A model generated the notes under the pieces. The model did no database searches and had not been told where the DNA came from. It worked only from the letters and a program-made list of their open reading frames with translations. The translations under genes and the position numbers were made by a program. A stretch of DNA of 6,611 nucleotides from positions 1 through 6,611 of the forward strand of contig NJDO01000107.1 of the NCBI GenBank assembly GCA_002254385.1, given 5' to 3'. The stretch is from Thermoplasmatales archaeon ex4484_6. GTDB lineage: Archaea > Thermoplasmatota > Penumbrarchaeia > Penumbrarchaeales > Penumbrarchaeaceae. This document shows positions 1-5,178 of the stretch, piece after piece (the stretch's first letter is position 1; each line of letters starts with the position of its first letter).

Positions 1-1280
1 TCCATGGCCTTGATCTCCGCGGCCCTCTCGATTATGTGCTTCCCCCACGCCTTGTAGTAGATCATGAAACCCAGCAGATCCAGGAGACCGAAGGTGATCA
101 CAACACCCCAGAACAGATGCGGTCTTCCCATGTTCACGGCGATCAGGTTCGACAAAAGGCCGAAGATCAGCGCCCCGCCCCATATTCCTATGAATGATGC
201 CAGGAAATTCGTGCCTATGTAGGCCGAGACCTTCTCCTTGGGTGCCAGCTTTGAAACGAATGCCAGGTACCCTGGGGCCACCATGAACTCCCCTATGGAG
301 TAGATAACGATCCCCATGACCGCGAAGGCAGGGCTCTCCATCAGGAAGGCCACAACGACCATTCCCACCAGGTAAATGACGACCCCCATCATCAGGGCCT
401 TCAGTGATTCCAGCCTCTCGACGAATTTGGCAAGGGGTATCCCCAGGAGTATGATGGTCCCCGGATTGAATACACCGAGGAGTATCACGGGGAACCATGC
501 CGGCAGGAAATGGAAACCGTACATGACCGTCTGGAACGGGGCAAGTGTAACGGAATAGAGTGCCCAGAATCCGGCAATCAGGAAGATCATCACAACGAAC
601 TTCCGGTCCTTGAAAGCGGTCTTGATGTTCCTTCCCACGTCCTTCACGGTCTTGACCTTGCCGCTCCTCGGAACCTCCCTGAATATGAATATGGCAACGA
701 GTATGTTGACAAGGAAGAACACCGAACTCACCCGGAACACCCATGCGTACATGGACTCCTGGATGACATCGGTCATGATCAGCACCCCCCAGATGAGGGC
801 GAAGAACGTGGCTGCGAAATTGACGGTCCAGTAGTATATACTGTATGCGAAGTTCCTGTCATCCTGGGGTGTTGCCTTCGCAATGGTTGCCGATACCAGC
901 GGCTTGTACGTTCCTATACCGAAACCAAGCGCCATGACACCGAGGATCGCAAGGGGTATGGAATTTGCAAATGAGAGGAATATGTATGCGAAGAACAGTA
1001 TGACGAATCCGATCGTCATCTGCTTCTTGTAGCCCAGCTTCTCACCGAATGCACTGCTCAGGATCGGCATCCCGTACTGGAACGGGTACATGAATATCGT
1101 CAGTATGAGCCCGAACCAGGTTGGAAGCCCAACGTTGAATATGAAATGCACTGCCAGGATGGGCATCATGGAGTAGTATGCCCCTCTCTCCATCAGCTCG
1201 AATATCTGGACTATCCAGAAGACGGATGGAAATCTTCCGAAAAAACCCTTGATGCCCCTTGCGATTCCTGAAGCCGCCAT
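1..1280 (-). CDS. POT/PTR-like MFS transporter (C-terminus off the window edge)
   Basis: Polytopic inner-membrane carrier of the major facilitator superfamily, most like the proton-coupled oligopeptide transporter (POT/PTR2) family. From the ATG at 1278-1280 the frame stays open for 426 codons to the edge, so only the last part of the usual 450-500 residues is missing. Seen in the translation: the POT-type proton-coupling motif ExxERxxYY at residues 28-36 (ELMERGAYY, with G where POTs usually have F), then GIGTYKPLVSATIAK at about 121-135 and FAYSIYYWTVN at 144-154, which follow the PTR2 signature order (G-x-G-x-x-KP, then FSxFYxxxN). Multiple hydrophobic segments fill the rest. Known for the family: proton-driven uptake of di- and tripeptides. 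Inference: peptide or related small-molecule import; the real substrate is not visible. The gene has its own TATA box 29 bp upstream and probably a leaderless or near-leaderless mRNA. Confidence 0.85.
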   Translation of the reverse strand, partial: MAASGIARGIKGFFGRFPSVFWIVQIFELMERGAYYSMMPILAVHFIFNVGLPTWFGLILTIFMYPFQYGMPILSSAFGEKLGYKKQMTIGFVILFFAYIFLSFANSIPLAILGVMALGFGIGTYKPLVSATIAKATPQDDRNFAYSIYYWTVNFAATFFALIWGVLIMTDVIQESMYAWVFRVSSVFFLVNILVAIFIFREVPRSGKVKTVKDVGRNIKTAFKDRKFVVMIFLIAGFWALYSVTLAPFQTVMYGFHFLPAWFPVILLGVFNPGTIILLGIPLAKFVERLESLKALMMGVVIYLVGMVVVAFLMESPAFAVMGIVIYSIGEFMVAPGYLAFVSKLAPKEKVSAYIGTNFLASFIGIWGGALIFGLLSNLIAVNMGRPHLFWGVVITFGLLDLLGFMIYYKAWGKHIIERAAEIKAM

Positions 1281-1308
1281 GATAAATCCATCGTGTATCG
1301 TTACGCTC

Positions 1309-1316
1309 TATTTAAA
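1309..1316 (-). promoter_or_regulatory. TATA box of the POT-like transporter gene
   Basis: Read on the minus strand the sequence is TTTAAATA, centred near 1313. The usual archaeal spacing of about 26 bp puts the transcription start near 1286-1287, leaving a leader of only about 6 nt before the ATG at 1280. No Shine-Dalgarno sequence lies in that interval, consistent with leaderless translation. The start point is inferred from spacing. Confidence 0.6.
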
Positions 1317-1350
1317 TGGGTACGTTGGTAGAATGGAAAGGTGAATATGC

Positions 1351-1357
1351 TTATAAA
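1351..1357 (+). promoter_or_regulatory. TATA box of the EamA permease cluster
   Basis: TTATAAA centred at 1354 predicts transcription starting near 1380. This is downstream of an in-frame GTG at 1341 that would otherwise lengthen the permease, so the promoter itself argues for the ATG at 1401. The predicted leader is about 20 nt and carries a purine-rich GGAAGAG at 1389-1395. Confidence 0.6.
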
Positions 1358-1400
1358 CAACCTTTTAGATACCGGTTGGTCCGGGAATGGAAGAGATGTC

Positions 1401-2327
1401 ATGAAATGTGAGAGATTGGGTCTGTATCTGATATTCCTGACTGTCGTTCTATGGTCCACCATAGAGGTTGTGTCGAAGCTTCTGGTCCACGAGCTCCCCT
1501 CTATGACGATCTCCTTCCTCCGGTTCACACTGGGGGGGGCCTTTCTTCTACCCCTGAGCGTGCACCAGATACGGAAGGGGGTCCTGAAGAATGTCACTTT
1601 TCGCGACTGGGTGTCCCTTGTCATTTTATCCTTTCTGGGGATTACCCTCACGTTCGCTCTCTTTCACAAGGCCCTTGTATGGATATCCGCCACATCGATC
1701 GCCACATTGATCGCCATGGTCCCGATTTTCTCCGCACCGGCCGGGTATCTCTTCCTCGGGGAAAGGGTGACCTGGTTCCAGGTCCTGGGCCTTTCCCTCG
1801 GCGGGTTCGGGATTCTGCTCATCTACATGACGGAAGAACCGAACTGGACATCCATGCTTGGCGTTGCGATCATGGTCCTTGCGGTCCTGTGTTTCTCCAT
1901 CTATTCCGTTCTGATGAAGAGATTGAACAGGAAGATGACCGCAAGGGTTTCGACACCCCTGAGCCTGTTCATAGGCGGGATACTCACGATTCCATTGACG
2001 CTAATGGACGGAGCTCCGCTGTTCAGGCCCCTTGATCCTTTGGGGGTTCTCCAGATAGCATATCTGGGATTCATCGCAGTGGGTTTGGCATACCTTCTCT
2101 ACTTCATAGGTCTGGAATCGACAAGGGTGGCTCCCGCGAACTCCCTCATCTTCATGAAACCTCTCATAGCCGGAGGCCTGGCCTTTGTCTTTCTTGGGGA
2201 GCATCTTTCGGTGATACGGGCGATATCGGTGGTAATCATATCGGCTTCCATCCTCTTCGTCATACGGGAGGAATGGAAGAGGAGGGGGTCATCCGATCCC
2301 TGCATCTCAGGGGAAAAAATTGATTAA
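1401..2327 (+). CDS. EamA/DMT-superfamily permease
   Basis: Integral membrane transporter of the drug/metabolite superfamily (two EamA repeats, ten predicted helices), 308 residues, the normal family size. The first repeat shows the typical SFLRFTLGGAFLLPL (about 38-52) and ends with LFLGERVTWFQVLGLSLGGFGILLIY near 118-143. The second repeat shows GLAYLLYFIGLE, then PANSLIFMKPLIAGGLAFVFLGE, the characteristic helix 8-9 signature. The C-terminal tail is short and charged. The ATG at 1401 was chosen over the upstream in-frame GTG at 1341 because the latter overlaps the TATA box and would add 20 residues unlike the family's start. EamA proteins export or import amino acids, metabolites, nucleotide sugars or drugs; the sequence does not reveal which. 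It is first in a plus-strand cluster, 22 nt ahead of a small membrane-protein gene. Confidence 0.87.
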   Translation: MKCERLGLYLIFLTVVLWSTIEVVSKLLVHELPSMTISFLRFTLGGAFLLPLSVHQIRKGVLKNVTFRDWVSLVILSFLGITLTFALFHKALVWISATSIATLIAMVPIFSAPAGYLFLGERVTWFQVLGLSLGGFGILLIYMTEEPNWTSMLGVAIMVLAVLCFSIYSVLMKRLNRKMTARVSTPLSLFIGGILTIPLTLMDGAPLFRPLDPLGVLQIAYLGFIAVGLAYLLYFIGLESTRVAPANSLIFMKPLIAGGLAFVFLGEHLSVIRAISVVIISASILFVIREEWKRRGSSDPCISGEKID

Positions 2328-2349
2328 GACTTTCATATGTCCCTGACCG

Positions 2350-2622
2350 ATGAGGCTATTTCTTCTGGATATGCTGATGGGCATACTCCTTTCACTTGCC
2401 CTGATATCATTCCTGATATCCGTTTTCATCTTTCGGGGGCGGAGGGAGGCAGGGCCTCTGCTTCTTGCTATATCCTCTCTTCTCGGCATCTTGGGTGCCC
2501 TGGCCCATTTAATGACAACCGCGGGGCTCGTGGATGTTTCCCCGTCCATCGTCGCTGGCGCTGTCGTTGTCTGGTTCACCGGTTCACTGCTGTCGGTCCT
2601 TCTGTGGAGGAAGCGAGGATGA
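2350..2622 (+). CDS. small three-helix membrane protein coupled to a wHTH regulator
   Basis: Unrecognised 90-residue hydrophobic protein. Three transmembrane segments can be seen, about residues 7-28, 35-57 and 66-86, joined by a basic loop (FRGRRE, 28-33) and ending in a basic tail, WRKRG. The positive charges suggest that the first loop and the C-terminus are cytoplasmic. The stop TGA shares its first bases with the ATG of the following tandem winged-helix gene (ATGA at 2619-2622), so the two proteins are almost certainly made together. It lies 22 nt after the EamA permease gene with no clear promoter or Shine-Dalgarno sequence, so it is probably read from the same mRNA. Inference: a membrane sensor or tether for the downstream DNA-binding protein, by analogy with archaeal proteins in which membrane helices are fused to winged-helix domains. 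An ordinary small membrane protein remains possible. Confidence 0.72.
   Translation: MRLFLLDMLMGILLSLALISFLISVFIFRGRREAGPLLLAISSLLGILGALAHLMTTAGLVDVSPSIVAGAVVVWFTGSLLSVLLWRKRG
2606..2610 (+). promoter_or_regulatory. Shine-Dalgarno site for the tandem wHTH gene
   Basis: GGAGG with an 8-nt gap to the ATG at 2619, lying inside the end of the preceding membrane-protein gene. It fixes the start of the regulator and allows translation both by re-initiation at ATGA and by direct ribosome binding. Confidence 0.6.
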
Positions 2623-3119
2623 AGGATCCTCTGGAGCTCCCTCTGAGGAAGAGGATAACCGAGTACATTCGAAGGAATCCCGGAGTCCATTTCAGGCAGA
2701 TATCCCGGGACATGAACCTTGCCTTGGGCCAGCTGGATTTTCATCTGAACGCCCTTGTGAAAGGAGATGTTCTTATCAAGGACGTGTCAACGGGGAATTC
2801 CAGGTATTACGTGAGGGACCGTTTCTCCAGGGATGAAAGAAGGATCATGTCTCAGCTCAGAAGGGAGATACCAAGAGGTATAGTCATATTTCTGTTGGAG
2901 AATCCCGATTCCACACCCCATGACATTCTCGAGGCATTCACTTTCACCCATGCCACGCTCTCGTATCATCTGAAGAGGCTGGAGAAATCCGGGGTCATCA
3001 CCGCGGAACAGAGAGGAAGAAGAAGGTTCTACCGAGTGAAGGACAGGGATATGGTCGAGATGCTCCTCGTGATGTACCGCCCTTCCCTGCTCGATACAAT
3101 CGTGGACAGCATCTCCTAA
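2619..3119 (+). CDS. tandem winged-helix (two HTH) transcriptional regulator
   Basis: Predicted DNA-binding regulator of 166 residues built from two winged helix-turn-helix domains, like the archaeal 'two HTH' predicted regulators. Domain 1, about residues 9-67: HFRQISRDMNL followed by the recognition helix LGQLDFHLNALVKGDVLI and a wing ending in SRYYV. Domain 2, about 85-140: TPHDILEAFTFTHATLSYHLKRLEKSGVI, then a very basic wing, QRGRRRFYRV. A short hydrophobic helix closes the protein. The frame is open further upstream, but the ATG at 2619 is preferred because of the GGAGG site and because the upstream reading lies inside the membrane-protein gene. No metal or ligand cysteines are visible, so signal input may come from the coupled membrane protein. 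Its stop codon overlaps the stop of the convergent surface-protein gene. Candidate, unproven, regulator of the TCTAGAG-type elements about 1 kb downstream. Confidence 0.85.
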   Translation: MKDPLELPLRKRITEYIRRNPGVHFRQISRDMNLALGQLDFHLNALVKGDVLIKDVSTGNSRYYVRDRFSRDERRIMSQLRREIPRGIVIFLLENPDSTPHDILEAFTFTHATLSYHLKRLEKSGVITAEQRGRRRFYRVKDRDMVEMLLVMYRPSLLDTIVDSIS

Positions 3120-4123
3120 TCCTTCCTGAAATACCTGTTCAGGGAAAGGTCAAGATCTCCACCCCCCGTCTCCTTCCCCTTTCTCGAGAGGTAGATGACC
3201 ATTGCGGCGAAGGTAACTGTCAGGAAAAGTGTGCCGAGAGTGAACGAGATGATATGGTCGATTACGTAGGATGCCGCACGGGAGCCTGCATCCAGGAGGG
3301 TCTGGAGAAGATGCTCGAATATCAGCAGAGAGCCTTTGAAGCTCATACTGTCGACGGATTCGGGAAGTGAGGATGATATCGTGAGAACCCCCTCATCATT
3401 CTCATTTTCCATATCGACTGAGGTCGGAACCGTTGCGGATACCCCTTCCCCCGAGATCAATGCCTCTCTGTCTATGGAGAGTTCTGCAAGCGTCTCATCA
3501 TTCTTCCGGGAAAATGAGAACATATGTCCGTATCCCGTCCGCTCCCTTTCTTCGAGACAGCAGGTGTCTCCCATTCCCATCGGATCCAGGCTCAGATAGA
3601 ATTCGATGTCGGAATCCCCGGGAGGGGAGAGGATCTCTATGTCCATGTCGATCGATCTGTTCTCCCTGGACCACCTGTAGAGGAACGTTATCTTCAATGT
3701 CGAGCGGTGGAGGACATGATCACCCTCATCCTTCCACTGCATCTCCGTCCGGTAGTGGATCTCCACTCCCTCGTCATTCCTCTCTTCGTCGATCGTCCAT
3801 GGGGTCTCCACAAGGTTCCCTTCCATCTCCATTGTGGAGTTTCTGCTTCGGAGTCCCCTCAGGGATATGGATATTCCCAGATCCCCCTCTTCATCCTCCA
3901 GGGAAACCCCGGGTGACCCTTTTCCATATCTGTACCTGAAGCCTCCGGTGAGTTCCCCCTGGTCCGAATCCTGACCCCACAAAGGTCCGGGATCCCTTCC
4001 ACCGAGGCAGGTGTCCGATGATCCCCCGTGAGGATTCATCATGCCCTGTGCGATAACCATCGGGGAGAGAATCACAAGTCCCGCAAGAATGATCGAGGAC
4101 AGGACCACGATATGTTTTCCCAT
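3116..4123 (-). CDS. cell-surface protein with signal peptide and C-terminal membrane anchor
   Basis: Unrecognised 335-residue exported protein. Residues 1-25 form a classic signal peptide (MGKH, a hydrophobic core IVVLSSIILAGLVILS, likely cleavage after VIA at 23-25). A glycine-rich, cysteine-containing stretch follows (28-60), then a strongly acidic ectodomain of alternating short strands, probably beta-rich (about 60-265), a hydrophobic, partly amphipathic stretch (about 264-290), a transmembrane helix (about 291-313) and a basic cytoplasmic tail beginning SRKGK. Cysteines are at 39, 188 and 189; N-glycosylation sequons are NST at 95 and NRS at 155. The ATG at 4121-4123 is chosen because it begins the signal peptide and lies about 23 bp from the TATA centre, making the mRNA leaderless; the longer open frame upstream runs through the promoter. 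It is divergent from the acidic repeat-protein gene and shares a promoter element with it. Function unknown; a surface or sensory role is inferred from topology only. Confidence 0.8.
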   Translation of the reverse strand: MGKHIVVLSSIILAGLVILSPMVIAQGMMNPHGGSSDTCLGGRDPGPLWGQDSDQGELTGGFRYRYGKGSPGVSLEDEEGDLGISISLRGLRSRNSTMEMEGNLVETPWTIDEERNDEGVEIHYRTEMQWKDEGDHVLHRSTLKITFLYRWSRENRSIDMDIEILSPPGDSDIEFYLSLDPMGMGDTCCLEERERTGYGHMFSFSRKNDETLAELSIDREALISGEGVSATVPTSVDMENENDEGVLTISSSLPESVDSMSFKGSLLIFEHLLQTLLDAGSRAASYVIDHIISFTLGTLFLTVTFAAMVIYLSRKGKETGGGDLDLSLNRYFRKD

Positions 4124-4142
4124 GAGGGTCCATTGATATGTA

Positions 4143-4149
4143 TATATAA
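4143..4149 (-). promoter_or_regulatory. TATA box of the surface-protein gene
   Basis: TTATATA on the minus strand within a longer A/T run at 4141-4152. The centre at 4146 is 23 bp from the A of the ATG at 4123, so the transcript is expected to start at or very near the start codon (leaderless). Exactly 8 nt separate it from element copy 1. Confidence 0.65.
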
Positions 4150-4157
4150 TTTGAATA

Positions 4158-4174
4158 TGGAACATTGCTCTAGA
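4158..4174 (-). promoter_or_regulatory. shared 17-bp element, copy 1 (surface-protein promoter)
   Basis: On the minus strand this reads TCTAGAG-CAAT-GTTCCA, preceded by C so that CTCTAGAG is an 8-bp palindrome. It lies 8 nt upstream of the TATA box at 4143-4149. This is the position expected for an archaeal activator or upstream-acting regulator next to the TFB recognition region. Confidence 0.6.
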
Positions 4175-4201
4175 GTATGTGTTGAGTGTAATGGATCGAT
4201 A

Positions 4202-4218
4202 TCTAGAGAACTGTTCCA
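4202..4218 (+). promoter_or_regulatory. shared 17-bp element, copy 2
   Basis: TCTAGAG-AACT-GTTCCA, in the same orientation as copy 3 and starting 19 bp before it, close to two helical turns, so proteins bound at both would sit on the same DNA face. A degenerate partial copy in the opposite orientation (TGGATC at 4192-4197) shares its TCTAGA core. Confidence 0.6.
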
Positions 4219-4220
4219 CC

Positions 4221-4237
4221 TCTAGAGTAGCGTTCCA
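4221..4237 (+). promoter_or_regulatory. shared 17-bp element, copy 3 (repeat-protein promoter)
   Basis: TCTAGAG-TAGC-GTTCCA, preceded by C as in copy 1 (CTCTAGAG). It lies 8 nt upstream of the TATA box at 4246-4252, the same orientation and distance that copy 1 has to the opposite promoter. Confidence 0.6.
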
Positions 4238-4245
4238 TAACGGGG

Positions 4246-4252
4246 TTAAATA
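4246..4252 (+). promoter_or_regulatory. TATA box of the acidic repeat-protein gene
   Basis: TTAAATA, embedded in a near-palindrome GGGTTAAATACCC (4243-4255). Transcription is predicted to start near 4275, giving a leader of about 33 nt that carries a strong Shine-Dalgarno sequence. This contrasts with the leaderless divergent partner. Confidence 0.6.
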
Positions 4253-4295
4253 CCCAAGGGGATGGAGCCTTGTGGCGCGGCAGAGTCCCACCACA

Positions 4296-4300
4296 GGAGG
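4296..4300 (+). promoter_or_regulatory. Shine-Dalgarno site of the acidic repeat-protein gene
   Basis: GGAGG with a 7-nt gap to the ATG at 4308. It selects this start over in-frame upstream ATGs that lie in the promoter region, and the resulting protein begins directly with a signal peptide. Confidence 0.75.
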
Positions 4301-4307
4301 CAAAAGA

Positions 4308-4895
4308 ATGAAAACCAGAATATTTGTAATGGGCGGTCTTGCCGCATTGGCCCTTCTCGTGGGTGTGGCAGTTTTTGCGGCTGCCGCGGGAAACGGAAGC
4401 GGTGACCTGGTAAGAGACACACCCTTGGGGGACCTGGTCCCCGGGGCTATGGGCAGTGGAAAGGGAATGTCATTCCGATCCATGGATGGTGATTGCGATG
4501 GCGAAGGTCCCATTCTCGAGAATGAGAGATCCAGGAACGAGACCTGCGACGGAGAGCCATCCGGTGAACAGGTTCAGGAGCGTGAGAGGTCTCGTGACGG
4601 GGAGTCCGCATCCGATGATGCCGAACAGACCCGTGAGAGGGAGATGTCCCGGAACGGAACCTGCGACGGAGAGCCAACAGGTGAACAGGTTCAGGAGCGC
4701 GAGAGGTCCCGTGACGGGGAGTCCGCATCCGACGATGCAGAGCAGACCCGTGAGAGGGAGATGTCCCGGAACGGAACCTGCGATGGCGAGGGCCCTCATT
4801 CCGATGATGACATCGGCCATCATGGTGGAGAGGGTTCCGGCTCGATGAAACACGACAGGATCAGGGACCGTGAAGATTGCGCTCTCGACGAGTGA
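4308..4895 (+). CDS. secreted acidic protein with 39-residue tandem repeats
   Basis: Unrecognised 195-residue exported protein. Residues 1 to about 27 are a signal peptide (MKTR, then a hydrophobic run ending AVFAAAA). No second membrane segment or sortase-like signal is visible, so it is probably released or held non-covalently at the surface. The mature part is extremely hydrophilic and rich in E, D, R, S and G, likely disordered or helical. Two near-identical 39-residue repeats (76-114 and 115-153) and the start of a third (from 154) each open with RN(E/G)TCDGE. Cysteines at 63, 80, 119, 158 and 191 include an exact 39-residue spacing. Three N-glycosylation sequons (NET, NGT, NGT) directly precede repeat cysteines, and another, NGS, follows the signal peptide. 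The C-terminal part is His/Asp-rich (HSDDDIGHHGG). Divergent from, and apparently co-regulated with, the anchored surface protein. Metal binding or a surface-layer role is conceivable but unproven. Confidence 0.75.
   Translation: MKTRIFVMGGLAALALLVGVAVFAAAAGNGSGDLVRDTPLGDLVPGAMGSGKGMSFRSMDGDCDGEGPILENERSRNETCDGEPSGEQVQERERSRDGESASDDAEQTREREMSRNGTCDGEPTGEQVQERERSRDGESASDDAEQTREREMSRNGTCDGEGPHSDDDIGHHGGEGSGSMKHDRIRDREDCALDE
4533..4790 (+). repeat. 117-bp in-frame tandem repeat (2.2 copies)
   Basis: Copies start at 4533, 4650 and 4767; the third stops matching after about 24 bp. By hand count copies 1 and 2 differ at 10 of 117 bases, of which six are synonymous, and only two of 39 residues change (E to G, S to T). 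The period is a whole number of codons, so copy-number change would keep the frame. An additional CDGE at residues 63-66 suggests an older, decayed unit upstream. Confidence 0.9.
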
Positions 4896-4939
4896 GACGA
4901 TAACAAACAGCGTGGATCAATGGACATGGGGTGGTGGAT

Positions 4940-4967
4940 GGGGCCTGAAATATGGCCCCTGTTTTTT
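4940..4967 (+). terminator. hairpin plus U-run terminator of the repeat-protein gene
   Basis: GGGGCC (4940-4945) pairs with GGCCCC (4954-4959) around an 8-nt A/T-rich loop, and TTTTTT follows at 4962-4967. It lies 45 bp after the stop codon. Archaeal termination depends mainly on the U-run, so the element is expected to work whether or not the hairpin contributes. Confidence 0.7.
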
Positions 4968-4970
4968 GTA

Positions 4971-5001
4971 TGAAGATTCGGTGAAATACACCCAATCTTC
5001 A
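4971..5001. repeat. 13-bp inverted repeat after the terminator
   Basis: TGAAGATTCGGTG (4971-4983) and CACCCAATCTTCA (4989-5001) are complementary except for one central C-C pair, around the loop AAATA. It starts 3 bp after the terminator U-run. It could be a stabilising 3'-end hairpin, a terminator for traffic from the right, or a protein-binding dyad; only the symmetry is seen. Confidence 0.65.
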
Positions 5002-5035
5002 CTCTTTCATCATATAAGGGATTCAAACTATCCGG

Positions 5036-5043
5036 TCTAAATA
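5036..5043 (+). promoter_or_regulatory. TATA-like sequence before the candidate small RNA
   Basis: TCTAAATA centred near 5040 would place a transcription start near 5066, just before the first hairpin of the candidate RNA. A second TATA-like sequence, ATATAAG, lies at 5012-5018. Neither has a protein gene with a good ribosome binding site downstream. Confidence 0.3.
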
Positions 5044-5065
5044 CACCTCAATTCCTCCTGCACAC

Positions 5066-5178
5066 AATACCTCGGTGGGTGGGAGCCAAAGGTTCGGATA
5101 CGAACGTACTATAATTCGTGTCCGATCTTTCATTGTGAGCATCGATCGGCATGGGATTGATGCTCATGAAGATTTTTT
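5066..5178 (+). ncRNA. candidate small RNA with two long hairpins and T6 end
   Basis: Two stems fall in order downstream of the TATA-like sequence. Stem 1 is 5094-5104 with 5115-5125, 11 pairs including one G-U, with a 10-nt loop. Stem 2 is 5136-5147 with 5155-5166, 12 pairs including one G-U, with a 7-nt loop. A T6 run at 5173-5178 then gives a plausible terminator. A G-U in place of G-C within each stem favours folding as plus-strand RNA over a simple DNA dyad. Start and end are inferred from promoter spacing and the T-run. No known RNA family was recognised. The alternative is a structured 3' region or a pair of regulator-binding dyads. Confidence 0.35.
5136..5178 (+). terminator. hairpin with downstream T6 run
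   Basis: A 12-bp stem (arms 5136-5147 and 5155-5166, loop GGCATGG) is followed after 6 nt by TTTTTT at 5173-5178. It would end plus-strand transcription, either from the candidate small-RNA promoter or as a back-up for read-through from the repeat-protein gene, before it runs into the convergent dehydrogenase gene. Confidence 0.45.

Noticed and set aside
1341..1400. Longer start (GTG at 1341) for the EamA permease
   Set aside because: It would overlap the TTATAAA box and add 20 residues ahead of a normal EamA N-terminus. The ATG at 1401 fits the predicted transcription start.
2337..2618. Upstream extension of the wHTH frame to 2337
   Set aside because: It is out of frame over the small membrane-protein gene, which has a convincing three-helix product. 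GGAGG and ATGA mark the start at 2619.
4192..4208. Possible fourth, inverted copy of the shared promoter element
   Set aside because: It matches only with a shortened spacer and two mismatches and reuses the TCTAGA of copy 2, so it was not counted.
4158..4237. CRISPR-like or insertion-sequence-end interpretation of the repeated elements
   Set aside because: Only three short copies in mixed orientation with unequal gaps, no cas or transposase gene, and no target-site duplication. Promoter spacing explains them better.
4124..4513. Upstream extension of the surface-protein frame to 4513
   Set aside because: It would run through the promoter, the three elements and the divergent gene. The signal peptide begins exactly at 4123.
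4470..4853. 127-codon minus-strand frame through the repeats, with apparently repetitive hydrophobic sequence
   Set aside because: Antisense shadow of the 117-bp repeats. The plus-strand frame has a signal peptide, a Shine-Dalgarno site, a promoter and synonymous substitutions between copies.
4820..5026. 68-codon minus-strand open frame
   Set aside because: It crosses the terminator hairpin and the inverted repeat and overlaps the end of the repeat-protein gene antisense. Its composition looks like shadow reading.
5085..5130. GGTTCG-containing hairpin resembling a tRNA T arm
   Set aside because: No acceptor stem, D arm or anticodon arm can be placed around it, and the stem is too long for a T arm.
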